From the NCBI GenBank assembly GCA_022842725.1, contig JALHOZ010000016.1, forward strand, positions 1 to 64,000: a DNA stretch of 64,000 nucleotides. Reading direction: 5' to 3'. The notes beneath the pieces were generated by a model, which was not told the origin of the DNA, made no database searches, and saw only the letters and a program-made list of their open reading frames with translations. This document shows positions 1 through 9,397 of the stretch, one piece after another. Within the stretch, counting starts at the first letter, position 1, and each line of letters begins with the position of its first letter. The position numbers were made by a program, and so were the translations under genes. Source of the stretch: Saprospiraceae bacterium. Lineage in GTDB: Bacteria > Bacteroidota > Bacteroidia > Chitinophagales > Saprospiraceae.

Positions 1-69
1 AAAGACTACTCTTCCTTTTTCCTCTCCTAATTCTAAGAATATCTCTATTCCTTTTTTTATTTGAGGCCG

Positions 70-101
70 CAAAGGTATACCTTCTTTTCTTATCTACCAA
101 A
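70..101 (-). promoter_or_regulatory. Bacteroidota-type promoter, leftward
   Basis: On the minus strand a TTTG (-33 element, 98-101) is followed after 20 nt by TACCTTTG (-7 element, 70-77), matching the TTTG / TAnnTTTG consensus of the Bacteroidota primary sigma factor. Transcription would start near 63 and leave the window, so the gene it serves is not seen. Confidence 0.6.
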
Positions 102-326
102 TTTATTTGAAAAAAAATCTTGGTTTTGAAGGAAAAATACCTTGATTCTGCGTCTTCCATATCATTTTTTAGATGAATATCTGTCAAAAAACCAATAGAT
201 TCAACCAATAACATATGTGAAAAAAAAAATATTACCCGCTAATTTTTTTTTAAATTTTTTTCTACCTCTCCTGTTTTCACAAAAAAACTGATAAATATCA
301 ATTTTTAAAAATTTATAATCAAAAAA

Positions 327-358
327 TTGACAAATTAATAAAGTAATATTTACGTTTG
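327..358 (+). promoter_or_regulatory. Promoter of acs
   Basis: TTGA at 327-330, 20 nt of spacer, then TACGTTTG at 351-358 match the -33/-7 Bacteroidota promoter. The acs ATG lies 17 nt after the box, giving a very short leader. Confidence 0.6.
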
Positions 359-375
359 CACAAATAATATATCTC

Positions 376-2283
376 ATGCCTTTACAAATAAACAACATTC
401 ACGATTATCACGAAGCATATCAAAAAAGTATTGACAATCCCGAAGCATTTTGGGATGAAATTGCTTCTCATTTTACCTGGAAAGAAATTTGGAATAAAGT
501 AGTCCATTTTGATTTTGTTTCTCCTGAAGTTCGTTGGTTTGAAGGTGGTAAATTAAACATTACTGAAAATTGTTTGGACAGACATATCAAAGACAAAGGC
601 GATCAGGTAGCCATCATCTGGGAAGCAAACGATGTGGACACACCTTCTGTAAGCTTAACATATAAGGAACTACTCCGCGAAGTCAGTATTTGCGCCAATG
701 CTCTCAAATCAATGGGTATTCAAAAAGGTGACAGAATTTGTTTTTATATGCCCATGATTCCTCAGGTGGTTATTTCAATTCTTGCCTGTGCCCGTATCGG
801 TGCCGTACACTCAATTGTTTTTGCAGGCTTTTCTGCAAATTCTCTGGCGGACAGAATTAAGGATTGTACTTGTAAAATGGTGATCTGTTCTGACTTCAAT
901 AAAAGGGGATCAAAAAATATTCCGGTAAAAGAAGTTGTTGATGAAGCCATAGCTATGGGTTGTGATTCTGTGGAAAAGGTTCTTGTTTATAATTCTACAA
1001 ATCAAAAAATTAACTGGAATCCTGAATTGGATATTTGGTGGGACGATGCCATGGAAGGGCAGAGCGATTATTGTGAAGCAGAAACTATGGATTCTGAAGA
1101 CATGCTATTTATCCTTTACACTTCCGGATCAACAGGAAAACCAAAAGGTGTCGTACACACTTGCGGTGGATACATGGTTTATACATGTTATTCTTTCTTA
1201 AACGTATTTCAATACAAACCGGGAGACGTTTATTGGTGTACTGCAGACGTGGGTTGGATTACAGGTCACTCTTATATTATATATGGTCCCCTCCTTTCAG
1301 GTGCTACTACCCTAATCTTTGAAGGCGTACCTACTTATCCGGATTCAGGAAGGTTCTGGAAAGTTTGTGAAAAACATAAGGTAAATCAGTTTTATACCGC
1401 ACCTACAGCCATAAGAGCCTTAATGGCCTCAGGACATGAAGAACCGGACAATTACGATTTGTCATCCTTAAAAGTGATCGGTTCCGTAGGGGAACCCATC
1501 AATGAAGAAGCATGGATGTGGTACCATTCTAAAGTTGGAAAAAGTCATTGTCCCGTAGTGGATACCTGGTGGCAAACAGAAACCGGTGGTATCATGATCT
1601 CACCTCTACCCGGAATAACAGACACAAAACCGTGTTTTGCCTCATATCCCTTACCCGGAATTCAACCTTGTCTTGTCGATTTACAAGGCGAAGAATTACA
1701 CGGGCACAACCAGGAAGGCCTTTTATGTATAAAATATCCATGGCCTTCGATGATCAGAACGACATACCGGGATCATGAAAGATGCAGAACAACTTATTTT
1801 TCAACATTTCATAATAAATATTTTACCGGTGACGGAGCAAAAACGGATGAACACGGAAGATACCGTATCATCGGCAGAGTAGATGACGTCATCAATGTTT
1901 CTGGTCACAGGATTGGTACCGCCGAAGTTGAAGACGCTATAAATCAACATGATCATGTCGTTGAGTCAGCGGTTGTAGGTTTCCCCCATGCCATTAAAGG
2001 TCAGGGAATTTATGCTTATGTGATAACAAGTGGAGAAGTGGGAGACCATGCTCATTTCAGAAAGGAGGTCCTGGATATTGTTTCTAAACACATAGGACCA
2101 ATCGCCAAACCGGATGCCATACAGATTGTAAGCCAATTGCCAAAAACCCGTTCCGGTAAAATAATGAGGAGAATCCTCCGAAAAATTGCAGAAGGTGAGT
2201 ATGACAGCCTGGGTGATATTTCGACCTTACTTAATCCGGAATGTGTCGAAGAATTAAAAGCCGGAGTTAAAAGACTTTCCTGA
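376..2283 (+). CDS. acs: Acetyl-CoA synthetase (acetate-CoA ligase)
   Basis: This 635-residue cytosolic enzyme activates acetate to acetyl-AMP and then acetyl-CoA, feeding acetate into central metabolism. Seen in the sequence: the ACAS N-terminal region, the adenylate-forming core motif YTSGSTGKPKG near residue 248, the hinge/A8 region GRVDDVINVSGHR near residue 500, and the C-terminal PKTRSGKIMRR motif whose lysine (K595) is the residue regulated by reversible acetylation in characterised Acs enzymes. Length is close to the usual 640-655. The ATG at 376 sits 17 nt after a good promoter. The gene is monocistronic and converges on the glutathione peroxidase gene with an 11-nt gap and no room for a classical terminator. 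I am confident in the assignment. Confidence 0.97.
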   Translation: MPLQINNIHDYHEAYQKSIDNPEAFWDEIASHFTWKEIWNKVVHFDFVSPEVRWFEGGKLNITENCLDRHIKDKGDQVAIIWEANDVDTPSVSLTYKELLREVSICANALKSMGIQKGDRICFYMPMIPQVVISILACARIGAVHSIVFAGFSANSLADRIKDCTCKMVICSDFNKRGSKNIPVKEVVDEAIAMGCDSVEKVLVYNSTNQKINWNPELDIWWDDAMEGQSDYCEAETMDSEDMLFILYTSGSTGKPKGVVHTCGGYMVYTCYSFLNVFQYKPGDVYWCTADVGWITGHSYIIYGPLLSGATTLIFEGVPTYPDSGRFWKVCEKHKVNQFYTAPTAIRALMASGHEEPDNYDLSSLKVIGSVGEPINEEAWMWYHSKVGKSHCPVVDTWWQTETGGIMISPLPGITDTKPCFASYPLPGIQPCLVDLQGEELHGHNQEGLLCIKYPWPSMIRTTYRDHERCRTTYFSTFHNKYFTGDGAKTDEHGRYRIIGRVDDVINVSGHRIGTAEVEDAINQHDHVVESAVVGFPHAIKGQGIYAYVITSGEVGDHAHFRKEVLDIVSKHIGPIAKPDAIQIVSQLPKTRSGKIMRRILRKIAEGEYDSLGDISTLLNPECVEELKAGVKRLS

Positions 2284-2294
2284 TAGTCAGGATA

Positions 2295-2888
2295 TTATTT
2301 TGAAACCATAGCTTTGACAAAATCCGGGCTGTCAGGTTTAATATTAGATCCGAAAAAATGAGTAAGTTGTCCCTTTTCGTCGACAACATACTTACAGAAA
2401 TTCCAGGATGGTACATCACTGCACCATCCGTTTTTAGACGGATCACTAAGCCAATTATATACCGGACTCTGGTCTTTTCCCTTTACATCCACTTTTTCAA
2501 ACATAGGAAAGGTTACCCCGTAATTTTTTTGGCAAAAAGAAGCAATTTCTTCTTTTGAACCGGGTTCCTGGTCCATAAACTGATTGCATGGAAATCCTAA
2601 AACAACCACATCTTTTTGATTGGTTTCATAATATTTTTGCCAATCTGCATATTGAGGAGTATAACCACATTTTGAAGCAGTATTTAAAATAATTATCTTT
2701 TTTCCTTTGTAGTCAGACATTTTCACCTGTAAACCCTCCAGACTTATCGCTTCAAGATCATAAAAAGAACCTTTTACCGTCTGACTCTCCTGTTGCATAT
2801 GAACAGAAGCAACTTTATTTGCATTAAAACAACTTGATAACCATACCTGAAAACTAACCAAAAAGGCAACTACATACTTAAACGACAT
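2295..2888 (-). CDS. Glutathione peroxidase family lipoprotein
   Basis: This 197-residue thiol peroxidase reduces hydrogen or lipid peroxides, probably using thioredoxin rather than glutathione as in most bacterial members (inference). Seen: a lipoprotein signal ending LSSC with lipidated Cys20, then the GPx fold with NTASKCGYTPQ (peroxidatic Cys), GFPCNQF (conserved Gln of the catalytic triad) and PSWNFCKY (conserved Trp). The lipobox places it in the periplasm or on a membrane rather than in the cytosol. It is a single gene, convergent with acs. The ATG at 2888 begins the signal peptide. It adds to the peroxide-defence genes in the window (Bcp, OxyR, OsmC). Confidence 0.92.
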   Translation of the reverse strand: MSFKYVVAFLVSFQVWLSSCFNANKVASVHMQQESQTVKGSFYDLEAISLEGLQVKMSDYKGKKIIILNTASKCGYTPQYADWQKYYETNQKDVVVLGFPCNQFMDQEPGSKEEIASFCQKNYGVTFPMFEKVDVKGKDQSPVYNWLSDPSKNGWCSDVPSWNFCKYVVDEKGQLTHFFGSNIKPDSPDFVKAMVSK

Positions 2889-3229
2889 ATATATTATAAT
2901 TTAGAAGTCACGAAACGTGGATATATGATTATTGTTTTAAAAATGTGTTCAATATATATTCTCTATGGTTAATAAGCTTTAACAACCTTAATCTATTCCG
3001 CTTTTAACCCTTGTTTATCAAAGAAAAAAATGTTGTAGTCAATGTAAAGTCGACAATCCTTTATGTGACAGAATTTTATAAAATAATGTCCTGATATTTT
3101 CATTTTTTATACAAGAAATAATAATTTTCGGATTGGTTTTAATAGGTTTCCCTTTGCCAATCACAATTCTAACACTATATTTATTCACAAATACAGATAT
3201 CCAAAACAACCCTTTAAAAAGTTGAAAAC
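2889..3229. other. Intergenic region with doubtful small ORF
   Basis: About 340 nt between the glutathione peroxidase gene and lysE, both on the minus strand. A minus-strand open frame of 65 codons (3039-3236) begins with TTG and overlaps the lysE stop. Its product is basic and contains VRIVIGKGK, faintly like an Smr-type nucleic-acid domain, but it is short, lacks flanking family features and may be decayed or non-coding. No terminator hairpin is obvious. Confidence 0.4.
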
Positions 3230-3850
3230 CTACCAATAAGATTTTCCTATCAACATCAACCCTCCTATAATTAATAAAATTCCGGCTGAAATATTGACTT
3301 TATGAATGACCTGATTTTTTAGTTTTTTTGAAATCCATCCTGCGCTCATCACTTTTAAGGTATCTGTTGCCATAATCGTGATAAGAATGGTCACACTAAC
3401 CCATAATACTCCCTGGAGATATTCTCCTGATTTTGTCAACTTTGACCCTAACAATCCAAACCAAAAAACAAAGGTGAAAGGATTAAAGGTGTTGACAAAA
3501 AACCCTTTTCCCCAATAACCAACATTTCTCAAAACTTTATTGGCTACGACCTCACTTTGTAAACGGTTGTTCTTAAAAAACATATAAATTCCCATAGAGA
3601 TGAGAATTAAACCACCCACATTTCCTATCCAAAAATAAAAATTTTCATTTTTAATAAATGTTGAAATCTTATGCAGAAAAAAATAAGACCCGGCAATAAA
3701 AAGAACATCACTAATCCAAATACCCAAGCCAACCATCAGCCCGGCTCTCATTCCATATTTAATGGAAGTTTGTGTCAAAACAACAAAAATGGGACCTAAT
3801 AAAACGGAGAGTGACAATCCTAATATCAGTCCTTCTAATATATATTGCAA
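3230..3850 (-). CDS. LysE family translocator
   Basis: This 206-residue inner-membrane protein belongs to the LysE/RhtB exporter superfamily, which expels amino acids or related small metabolites; the substrate cannot be told from sequence. Seen: about six hydrophobic segments and the family N-terminal pattern GLILGLSLSVLLGPIF with its conserved Gly-Pro, followed by a charged loop near residue 85 and a NPFTFVFWFGL segment typical of the second half. The frame starts with TTG at 3850. No later start would keep the first helix, and the family consensus begins within a few residues, so TTG is accepted. The gene stands alone between glutathione peroxidase and the divergent uppS operon. Confidence 0.88.
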   Translation of the reverse strand: MQYILEGLILGLSLSVLLGPIFVVLTQTSIKYGMRAGLMVGLGIWISDVLFIAGSYFFLHKISTFIKNENFYFWIGNVGGLILISMGIYMFFKNNRLQSEVVANKVLRNVGYWGKGFFVNTFNPFTFVFWFGLLGSKLTKSGEYLQGVLWVSVTILITIMATDTLKVMSAGWISKKLKNQVIHKVNISAGILLIIGGLMLIGKSYW

Positions 3851-4011
3851 AAATTAAGATTTTCAGATTAACATGTATTTTTTGTCTTTTGTTTTTTCCA
3901 AATAAAAATCTGCATAAAAAATATGGCAATTTTCCTCCCTAATCCTATTATTTTCAATAAAATAAATAGATTCAAGATACAAAAAAAGGCCAAAATTCGT
4001 TTACTTTTTTT

Positions 4012-4019
4012 ACCTTTGC
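4012..4019 (+). promoter_or_regulatory. Promoter -7 box of uppS operon
   Basis: TACCTTTG fits the -7 consensus, with the uppS ATG 23 nt downstream. I see no clear TTTG at -33. Confidence 0.5.
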
Positions 4020-4042
4020 CCACTTAAAATTCAAAAGACGTC

Positions 4043-4807
4043 ATGCCCGACAGCAAAGACCAGATACTTCTTAATGCTTTACCTGAACATGTTGCCATCA
4101 TTATGGATGGTAATGGCAGGTGGGCTCAATCGCATGGAAGACCCAGGATCTTTGGCCATAAAAACGGTGTGACTGCTGTAAAAGAAGTAACGGAAGCTGC
4201 TGCTGAGATCGGCATAAAATACCTTACACTATACGCTTTTTCTACAGAAAACTGGTCCAGACCAAGAATGGAAGTAGATGCTTTGATGGGTTTACTCATT
4301 GAAACCGTCGGAAAACAAATCTCTACCCTTCAAAAAAATAATATTCGTCTTAAAACCATTGGTGACATACAACGATTACCTGCAAAAACTCGTTTGGCTT
4401 TAGAAGGCGCGATAGAGATGACAAAAAATAATACAAGAATGTGTCTGATTCTGGCTCTGAATTATAGTTCCCGTTGGGAAATAGTTGAAGCTACCAGACT
4501 CATCGCTCATAAAGTTAAAGAAGGAACCCTTAAGGAAGAGGATATTAATAATGAAGTTTTTGCAGCTCATCTGTCAACCTCTGATATTCCGGATCCTTCC
4601 CTTATGATAAGGACCAGCGGCGAACATAGAATCAGTAATTATTTATTGTGGCAGTCCGCTTATACAGAACTTTATTTTACAAATGTTTTATGGCCGGATT
4701 TTAGAAAAAATGACTTTTATCAGGCCATCCTCGATTTTCAGGGTAGAGAACGTAGGTTTGGAAAGACAGGCGAACAAGTCTCCAAAGAAACCATATCCAT
4801 CATTTAA
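4043..4807 (+). CDS. uppS: Isoprenyl transferase (undecaprenyl diphosphate synthase)
   Basis: This 254-residue cytosolic cis-prenyltransferase adds isopentenyl units to farnesyl diphosphate to give the C55 lipid carrier used for peptidoglycan and surface polysaccharides. Seen: IIMDGNGRWA with catalytic Asp22, followed by GHKNG, then the STENWSRP motif near residue 73, and the C-terminal RTSGEHRISNYLLWQ region that binds the homoallylic diphosphate. Length is normal. It is followed by bamA after about 100 nt and then by an OmpH/Skp gene, the usual Bacteroidota envelope-biogenesis order. The ATG at 4043 lies 23 nt after a -7 box. Confidence 0.96.
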   Translation: MPDSKDQILLNALPEHVAIIMDGNGRWAQSHGRPRIFGHKNGVTAVKEVTEAAAEIGIKYLTLYAFSTENWSRPRMEVDALMGLLIETVGKQISTLQKNNIRLKTIGDIQRLPAKTRLALEGAIEMTKNNTRMCLILALNYSSRWEIVEATRLIAHKVKEGTLKEEDINNEVFAAHLSTSDIPDPSLMIRTSGEHRISNYLLWQSAYTELYFTNVLWPDFRKNDFYQAILDFQGRERRFGKTGEQVSKETISII

Positions 4808-4911
4808 ATCAGACCGACTTGGAAAAAATATCTTTATTTTATAGATTAATTCATGGATTAACACAGCATCTCATTCATATAATGCGTTGCTGTAAAAACC
4901 CAATACCATAT

Positions 4912-7479
4912 ATGAGTTTTAATTTAAAAACAATATTTAGTGTTTTTATTGGAATATGTGTCCTGTTTGCGGATATGCAGGCTCAAAATGACCCTAAATT
5001 ATTAGAAATCGGAGGTATCACCATTAAAGGTGCAGAAACAAGAGACCGAAATGCTATCAAATCTATTGCAGGGTTCAGGGAAGGAGATAAAATTCAGGTT
5101 CCGGGTCCATTGGTTCAGAAAGCTGTTAAATCCTTGTTGAAACTGAGCCTGTTTGATGATGTTCAAATTTACAGAGACAGTACCGTCGGTAACGTGGTTT
5201 TTTTGACGATTAATCTGGTGGAAAAACCAATTCTTTCACGCTATTCTTATAAAGGTATAACAAAATCAAATCAGGAAGATCTCAACGAAATACTTGAAGG
5301 TGCCCTCAAAAAAGGAGGTATTGTCACCGATGACCAAAAAGCATTGGCTCAACGAAAAATTAAAGAGTTTTATATTGAAAAAGGCAGGCTCGATGTTAAT
5401 GTTGCAGTAAAAGAATACAATGATGAACAAAGACCTGGTGCCGTACGACTTGAATTTGATATAGACAAAGGACCACGTGTTAAGGTAGGAAACATCGTTT
5501 TTGAAGGAAATAATCAGGTTAAAAGCCGTAAACTCCGAAAAAACTTGGAAAAAACAAAAAGGAGGTTTACCCTTTTCAAAAAATCTAAATATATAGAAAA
5601 AGAATATAAAGAAGACCTTAAAAAACTGATCGCTTATTACAACAAAGAAGGGTTTAAAAACGCATCTATTGTAATGGATACTGTTACCAGGCCCGGGAAA
5701 CATTTATTGATTCAACTTAAAATCGATGAAGGAAATCGTTTTTATTTCAGAAATATTACCTGGAAAGGAAATGCTCTGTACACTGATGAGTACCTCAATG
5801 CCATTTTGGGAATCGTAAAAGGAGATGTTTACAATCCTGAGTTACTCAACAACAGACTTAAATTCAGTCTCGACGGAAGGGATATCTCTTCTTTATATCT
5901 CGATGACGGATACCTTGCATTTGAGGTAACTCCTGCTGAGGTTGCTATTGAAAAAGATTCTGTGGATCTCGAAATGAGAATTTTTGAAGGACCTCAGTTT
6001 ACCGTCGAAAATGTTGTCATCAAAGGAAATGATCGTACAAACGAACATATCATCCGCCGTGAAATCCGTACCCGTCCCGGAAAAAAATTCAGTAGGTCAG
6101 ACATCATTCGTTCTCAAAGAGAAATTATCAATCTTGGATATTTTAACCCGGAAGCTCTTGGAATCAATACACCGGTCAACCAAAACAGAGGTACCGTAGA
6201 CATAGAATATACTCTGGAAGAAAAACCTTCCGACCAGCTCGAACTATCCGCAGGTTATGGTGGATTCAGCGGTTTGATTGGTACGCTCGGAGTTGTATTT
6301 AATAATTTTTCAGTAAGAAATCTGAAGGACAGAGCCACATGGAGTCCTCTTCCCCAAGGTGATGGTCAAAAACTCTCCCTGAGGGTCCAATCCAACAGTC
6401 AGTTTTTCCGAACATACAATTTTTCATTTACAGAACCATGGTTGGGTGGTAAAAAACCTCAATCGTTTACTGTAGGTGCAGTACAAACAGCTTTTGATTA
6501 TAGTCTCCAAAATCAGGGAAAATTCAGTATTACCAGAGGTTTTATAGGTTTGGGCTCACAATTAAAATGGCCTGATGACTTCTTTTCGACCAATACAACC
6601 TTAAATTTAGAAAGAATCAGTCTTGAAAACTTTACCGGTTTCACCTTCGGAGTTAATACAGGTGTTTTTAATAATTTCAGTTTAAGACAGACTTTTACCA
6701 GAAGTAGTGTGAGTGATCCTCTTTTCCCGAGACGTGGTTCCAGAATCTCTTTGAGTATTCAGGCTACTCTACCTTATTCTATATTCAGAGGTATAGACAA
6801 CTCCAAACTAACTGCAGAAGAAGAACGGGACCTGATTCAAAAACTCAAAGAAGAAGGTGGTCCGGGCAACCCACCGACTCAGGGTGCTATCAATGCAGCC
6901 ATTGCTACAGAAATTCAATCCAAAACATTCAAATGGCTGGAGTATCACAAATGGAAGTTTAATGCTGAAATGTATTACAATCTCTTCGACAAACTGGTCG
7001 TAGCTGCCAATATTAAAATGGGATTCTTAGGTCGGTACAATAATGAACTGGGATTATCCCCGTTCGAAAGATTTGAGATTGGTGGAGACGGTATTACCAA
7101 TCAGGCAGCCGGTCTTCAGGGTAAAGAAATTTTAGCCCTGAGAGGATATGCCGTTAATGAAATACCCGGCAATGGGGTCGCAGGTGCTCCAATATTTAAT
7201 AAATATACCGTGGAACTGAGATATCCATTATCTCTCAATCCAAATTCTACGATATATGTCACTGCTTTTGCTCAGGGTGGTAATGCATATGCTAACTTCA
7301 AACAATATAATCCTTTTGACCTGAGAAGATCCGCCGGATTGGGAGCCCGCGTATTTTTACCCATGTTTGGTTTGTTAGGTTTTGACTACGGTTTTGGTTT
7401 TGACAAAAACCTGCCCGCAGGCTCTAAACTGACCGACTATGGTACTTTTAACATTATTCTTGGATTTGAGCCGGAATAA
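4912..7479 (+). CDS. bamA: Outer membrane protein assembly factor BamA
   Basis: This 855-residue Omp85 protein folds and inserts beta-barrel proteins into the outer membrane. Seen: a signal peptide starting MSFNLKTIFSVFIG and ending near ADMQAQ, a series of POTRA domains over roughly the first 430 residues (recurring patterns such as GNIVFEGNNQVKSRKL and ENVVIKGNDRTNEH), then a C-terminal barrel with an LRGY motif equivalent to the VRGF signature of strand/loop 6 in Omp85 proteins. The frame is open upstream to 4819, but the ATG at 4912 directly starts the signal peptide and is preferred. It lies between uppS and skp/ompH. An acidic loop near residues 630-670 (KLTAEEERDLIQKLKEEGG) is an insertion in the barrel. 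Confidence 0.95.
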   Translation: MSFNLKTIFSVFIGICVLFADMQAQNDPKLLEIGGITIKGAETRDRNAIKSIAGFREGDKIQVPGPLVQKAVKSLLKLSLFDDVQIYRDSTVGNVVFLTINLVEKPILSRYSYKGITKSNQEDLNEILEGALKKGGIVTDDQKALAQRKIKEFYIEKGRLDVNVAVKEYNDEQRPGAVRLEFDIDKGPRVKVGNIVFEGNNQVKSRKLRKNLEKTKRRFTLFKKSKYIEKEYKEDLKKLIAYYNKEGFKNASIVMDTVTRPGKHLLIQLKIDEGNRFYFRNITWKGNALYTDEYLNAILGIVKGDVYNPELLNNRLKFSLDGRDISSLYLDDGYLAFEVTPAEVAIEKDSVDLEMRIFEGPQFTVENVVIKGNDRTNEHIIRREIRTRPGKKFSRSDIIRSQREIINLGYFNPEALGINTPVNQNRGTVDIEYTLEEKPSDQLELSAGYGGFSGLIGTLGVVFNNFSVRNLKDRATWSPLPQGDGQKLSLRVQSNSQFFRTYNFSFTEPWLGGKKPQSFTVGAVQTAFDYSLQNQGKFSITRGFIGLGSQLKWPDDFFSTNTTLNLERISLENFTGFTFGVNTGVFNNFSLRQTFTRSSVSDPLFPRRGSRISLSIQATLPYSIFRGIDNSKLTAEEERDLIQKLKEEGGPGNPPTQGAINAAIATEIQSKTFKWLEYHKWKFNAEMYYNLFDKLVVAANIKMGFLGRYNNELGLSPFERFEIGGDGITNQAAGLQGKEILALRGYAVNEIPGNGVAGAPIFNKYTVELRYPLSLNPNSTIYVTAFAQGGNAYANFKQYNPFDLRRSAGLGARVFLPMFGLLGFDYGFGFDKNLPAGSKLTDYGTFNIILGFEPE

Positions 7480-7552
7480 TAAATCTTTGTTAAAATGTCC
7501 CGGACAAGTAACGAAATCTCTGCATAATAGTCTTAAAACAAAAATTTAAAAA

Positions 7553-8062
7553 ATGAAATTTTTATCCAACTTTGTATTTTTATTGATCCTTCTTCCTGCA
7601 GTAAGCCAGGGACAAAAATTGGGTTACGTTAACTCTCAGGAAATTCTTTCCAAAATGACGGAAGTCAAAATTGCCAATATCCAACTCGAATCTTACGAAA
7701 AAGAACTGGCCGCCAAAGGTGAACAAATGGTTCTATTGTTTGAGAATCAATATAAATTATACATGAATGATGTCAATGCCGGACTTCTTTCAAAAATGCA
7801 AATGGCGCAAAAAGAAGAAGAGCTGATCAAAAAACAGGAGGAAATTAAAAATTATGAAAGTGAAATGGAAATGATGCTCCAAAAAAAACAAGCAGAACTT
7901 TTTGAACCCATCATGGCGAAAGTAAAAAATGAAATTGAGAAAATTGGTAAAGAAGGTAATTATTCGATGATTCTTGATTCCTCTCAGGGTCTTTTGCTCC
8001 ATGCTACAGAAACTGAAAATCTGGCATCCCTTTTAAAAACAAAACTTTCTATTCCTGAATAA
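7553..8062 (+). CDS. OmpH/Skp family periplasmic chaperone
   Basis: This 169-residue secreted protein resembles Skp, the trimeric holdase that escorts unfolded outer-membrane proteins to BamA. Seen: a cleavable signal peptide ending near SQGQ, then KLGYVNSQEIL (the strand that starts the Skp body), a long helical, Lys/Glu-rich middle (about residues 50-125) forming the tentacle coiled coil, and a C-terminal SMILDSSQGLLL strand. Bacteroidota often carry such genes just after bamA, as here (73-nt gap), which supports a shared job. A strong terminator follows the stop. Confidence 0.92.
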   Translation: MKFLSNFVFLLILLPAVSQGQKLGYVNSQEILSKMTEVKIANIQLESYEKELAAKGEQMVLLFENQYKLYMNDVNAGLLSKMQMAQKEEELIKKQEEIKNYESEMEMMLQKKQAELFEPIMAKVKNEIEKIGKEGNYSMILDSSQGLLLHATETENLASLLKTKLSIPE

Positions 8063-8080
8063 ATCATGCTTAACAATTTA

Positions 8081-8114
8081 AAAAAAAGGCCGGTAAATAC
8101 CGGCTTTTTTTTTT
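8081..8114 (+). terminator. Intrinsic terminator after skp/ompH
   Basis: Perfect 7-bp arms GCCGGTA (8089-8095) and TACCGGC (8098-8104) are flanked by an A run on the left and ten T on the right. It ends the uppS-bamA-skp block and, read in reverse, would also terminate minus-strand transcripts. Confidence 0.85.
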
Positions 8115-8177
8115 GAATGACACTTTTCGGTTTCACGAAGAAATACAGTCTGTGTTGCATAAATCCTGAGAAAAATG

Positions 8178-8185
8178 TACCTTTG
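8178..8185 (+). promoter_or_regulatory. Promoter -7 box of epimerase operon
   Basis: TACCTTTG, 23 nt before the ATG of the dipeptide epimerase gene. A GTTG at the -33 spacing is only a partial match. Confidence 0.5.
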
Positions 8186-8208
8186 ATATCAGAATACAAA
8201 TCTGAATC

Positions 8209-9327
8209 ATGCACAAAACAACCATCCATAAAATTGAAATCATTCCTATAGAAATTGCACTCACGGAACCGTTTGTCATTTCGAAAGGTGCTCTGACTCA
8301 TGCAAGAAATACTGTCGTTAAAATTTACAATACAGATGGTACTTACGGGACCGGTGAGTGTTGTCCTTACCGCTCCATACATGGTGAAACTCAAACCGGA
8401 ACGGTGGCTTTTGCCCGCGAACTGGCAAAAAATTTGTTAGGTGAGGATCCCCGGGAAATCAGAAAACATATAGCTCTGATGGACAAAATGATCGTAGGAA
8501 ATGCCTCCGTAAAGTGTGCCTTTGACATGGCTTTGTACGATTTGGTATCAAAAATGGACGGACTGCCTCTTTATGCCTACCTGCTTGGTGATAAATCAAA
8601 AAAGATATATACTGACAATACCGTCAGCCTCCTGGAAAAAGAAATAATGGCAGAAAAAGCCCTGAAGTTTAAAGAAATGGGTTTCCCTGTTTTGAAAGTC
8701 AAACTTGGCGAAAGACCGGCCAAAAAAGATGTTGAAAGAATTCAGGCTATCAGAAAAACCATCGGGAAAGACCTTCCTTTGCGGATTGATGCTAATCAGG
8801 CATGGAATTATGCTGAAGCAAAATACGCCCTTCAGGCTATGGCTGATTTTAATATAGAACATTGCGAAGAACCGATTCAAGCCGGAAATATCTCTGATCA
8901 GAGACGATTGGTCGTGGAAAGTCCGATTCCTGTTATGGCCGATGAAACCGTCTTTAATCACAAAGATGCCGCCTTGGTTATACGGGAAAGTGCCGCAGAT
9001 TCTTTCAACATAAAGTTAGGAAAATCAGGAGGTATCACCAACGCCATGAAAATTGCCGGTTTGGCTCAGGCTTGTGATATGTATTGCCAGGTAGGTTCTT
9101 TTTCAGAAAGCCGATTGGGGATTACCGCACTTGTTCACTTCGACATGGCCTGGGATAATATCATATTCCATGACCTGGATTCTCCGCTGATGCTCTCTGA
9201 AGACCCTGTCATCGGAGGTATGGAATACGGAAAAGACTGGCAGGTCACCGTCACCGACGATCCGGGTCACGGTGCCGATTTTGATCCTGTTTTTCTTCAA
9301 AAATTTGAAATGATGACAATAAAATAG
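8209..9327 (+). CDS. Dipeptide epimerase (L-Ala-D/L-Glu epimerase type), enolase superfamily
   Basis: This 372-residue protein has the mandelate racemase/muconate lactonizing enzyme fold: an N-terminal capping domain (about 1-120) and a modified TIM barrel. Catalytic positions are intact: KVK (K163, K165), the metal ligands D194 in DANQAW, E220/E221 and D245, and K269 in NIKLGKSGG on the opposite face. A DLD motif (D322, D324) in the last barrel strand matches the DxD that binds the dipeptide amino group in AE epimerases and separates it from other MLE-subgroup enzymes. The expected reaction is epimerisation of L-Ala-D-Glu or a related dipeptide released from murein. It heads a likely operon with a glucosaminidase and a DadA-like oxidoreductase. 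Dipeptide specificity varies widely in this family, so the exact substrate is open. Confidence 0.85.
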   Translation: MHKTTIHKIEIIPIEIALTEPFVISKGALTHARNTVVKIYNTDGTYGTGECCPYRSIHGETQTGTVAFARELAKNLLGEDPREIRKHIALMDKMIVGNASVKCAFDMALYDLVSKMDGLPLYAYLLGDKSKKIYTDNTVSLLEKEIMAEKALKFKEMGFPVLKVKLGERPAKKDVERIQAIRKTIGKDLPLRIDANQAWNYAEAKYALQAMADFNIEHCEEPIQAGNISDQRRLVVESPIPVMADETVFNHKDAALVIRESAADSFNIKLGKSGGITNAMKIAGLAQACDMYCQVGSFSESRLGITALVHFDMAWDNIIFHDLDSPLMLSEDPVIGGMEYGKDWQVTVTDDPGHGADFDPVFLQKFEMMTIK

Positions 9328-9397
9328 ACGTTTGGCAAACTTTTTGTATAATAACTTATGCACAGTTTAATCAACTCATATAAAAGTTTTTTGTAAT

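Larger units (their letters stand above)
1..375. other. Intergenic region at left edge
   Basis: This stretch has no supported gene. It is very AT-rich with long A and T runs. It holds two divergent Bacteroidota-type promoters, one firing left out of the window and one firing right into acs. The leftward transcript would begin near position 63, and no ATG occurs on the minus strand between there and position 1, so its gene lies outside the window. A 65-codon minus-strand open frame at 201-398 is low-complexity and overlaps the acs start, so I do not call it. Confidence 0.7.

Noticed and set aside
3039-3236. 65-codon minus-strand frame with a GKGK motif after lysE
   Set aside because: TTG start, overlaps the lysE stop, no promoter, only faint similarity to an Smr-like domain; not enough to call a gene.
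5266-5703. 145-codon minus-strand frame inside bamA
   Set aside because: It is the antisense shadow of POTRA-domain sequence, Phe-rich with no motif.
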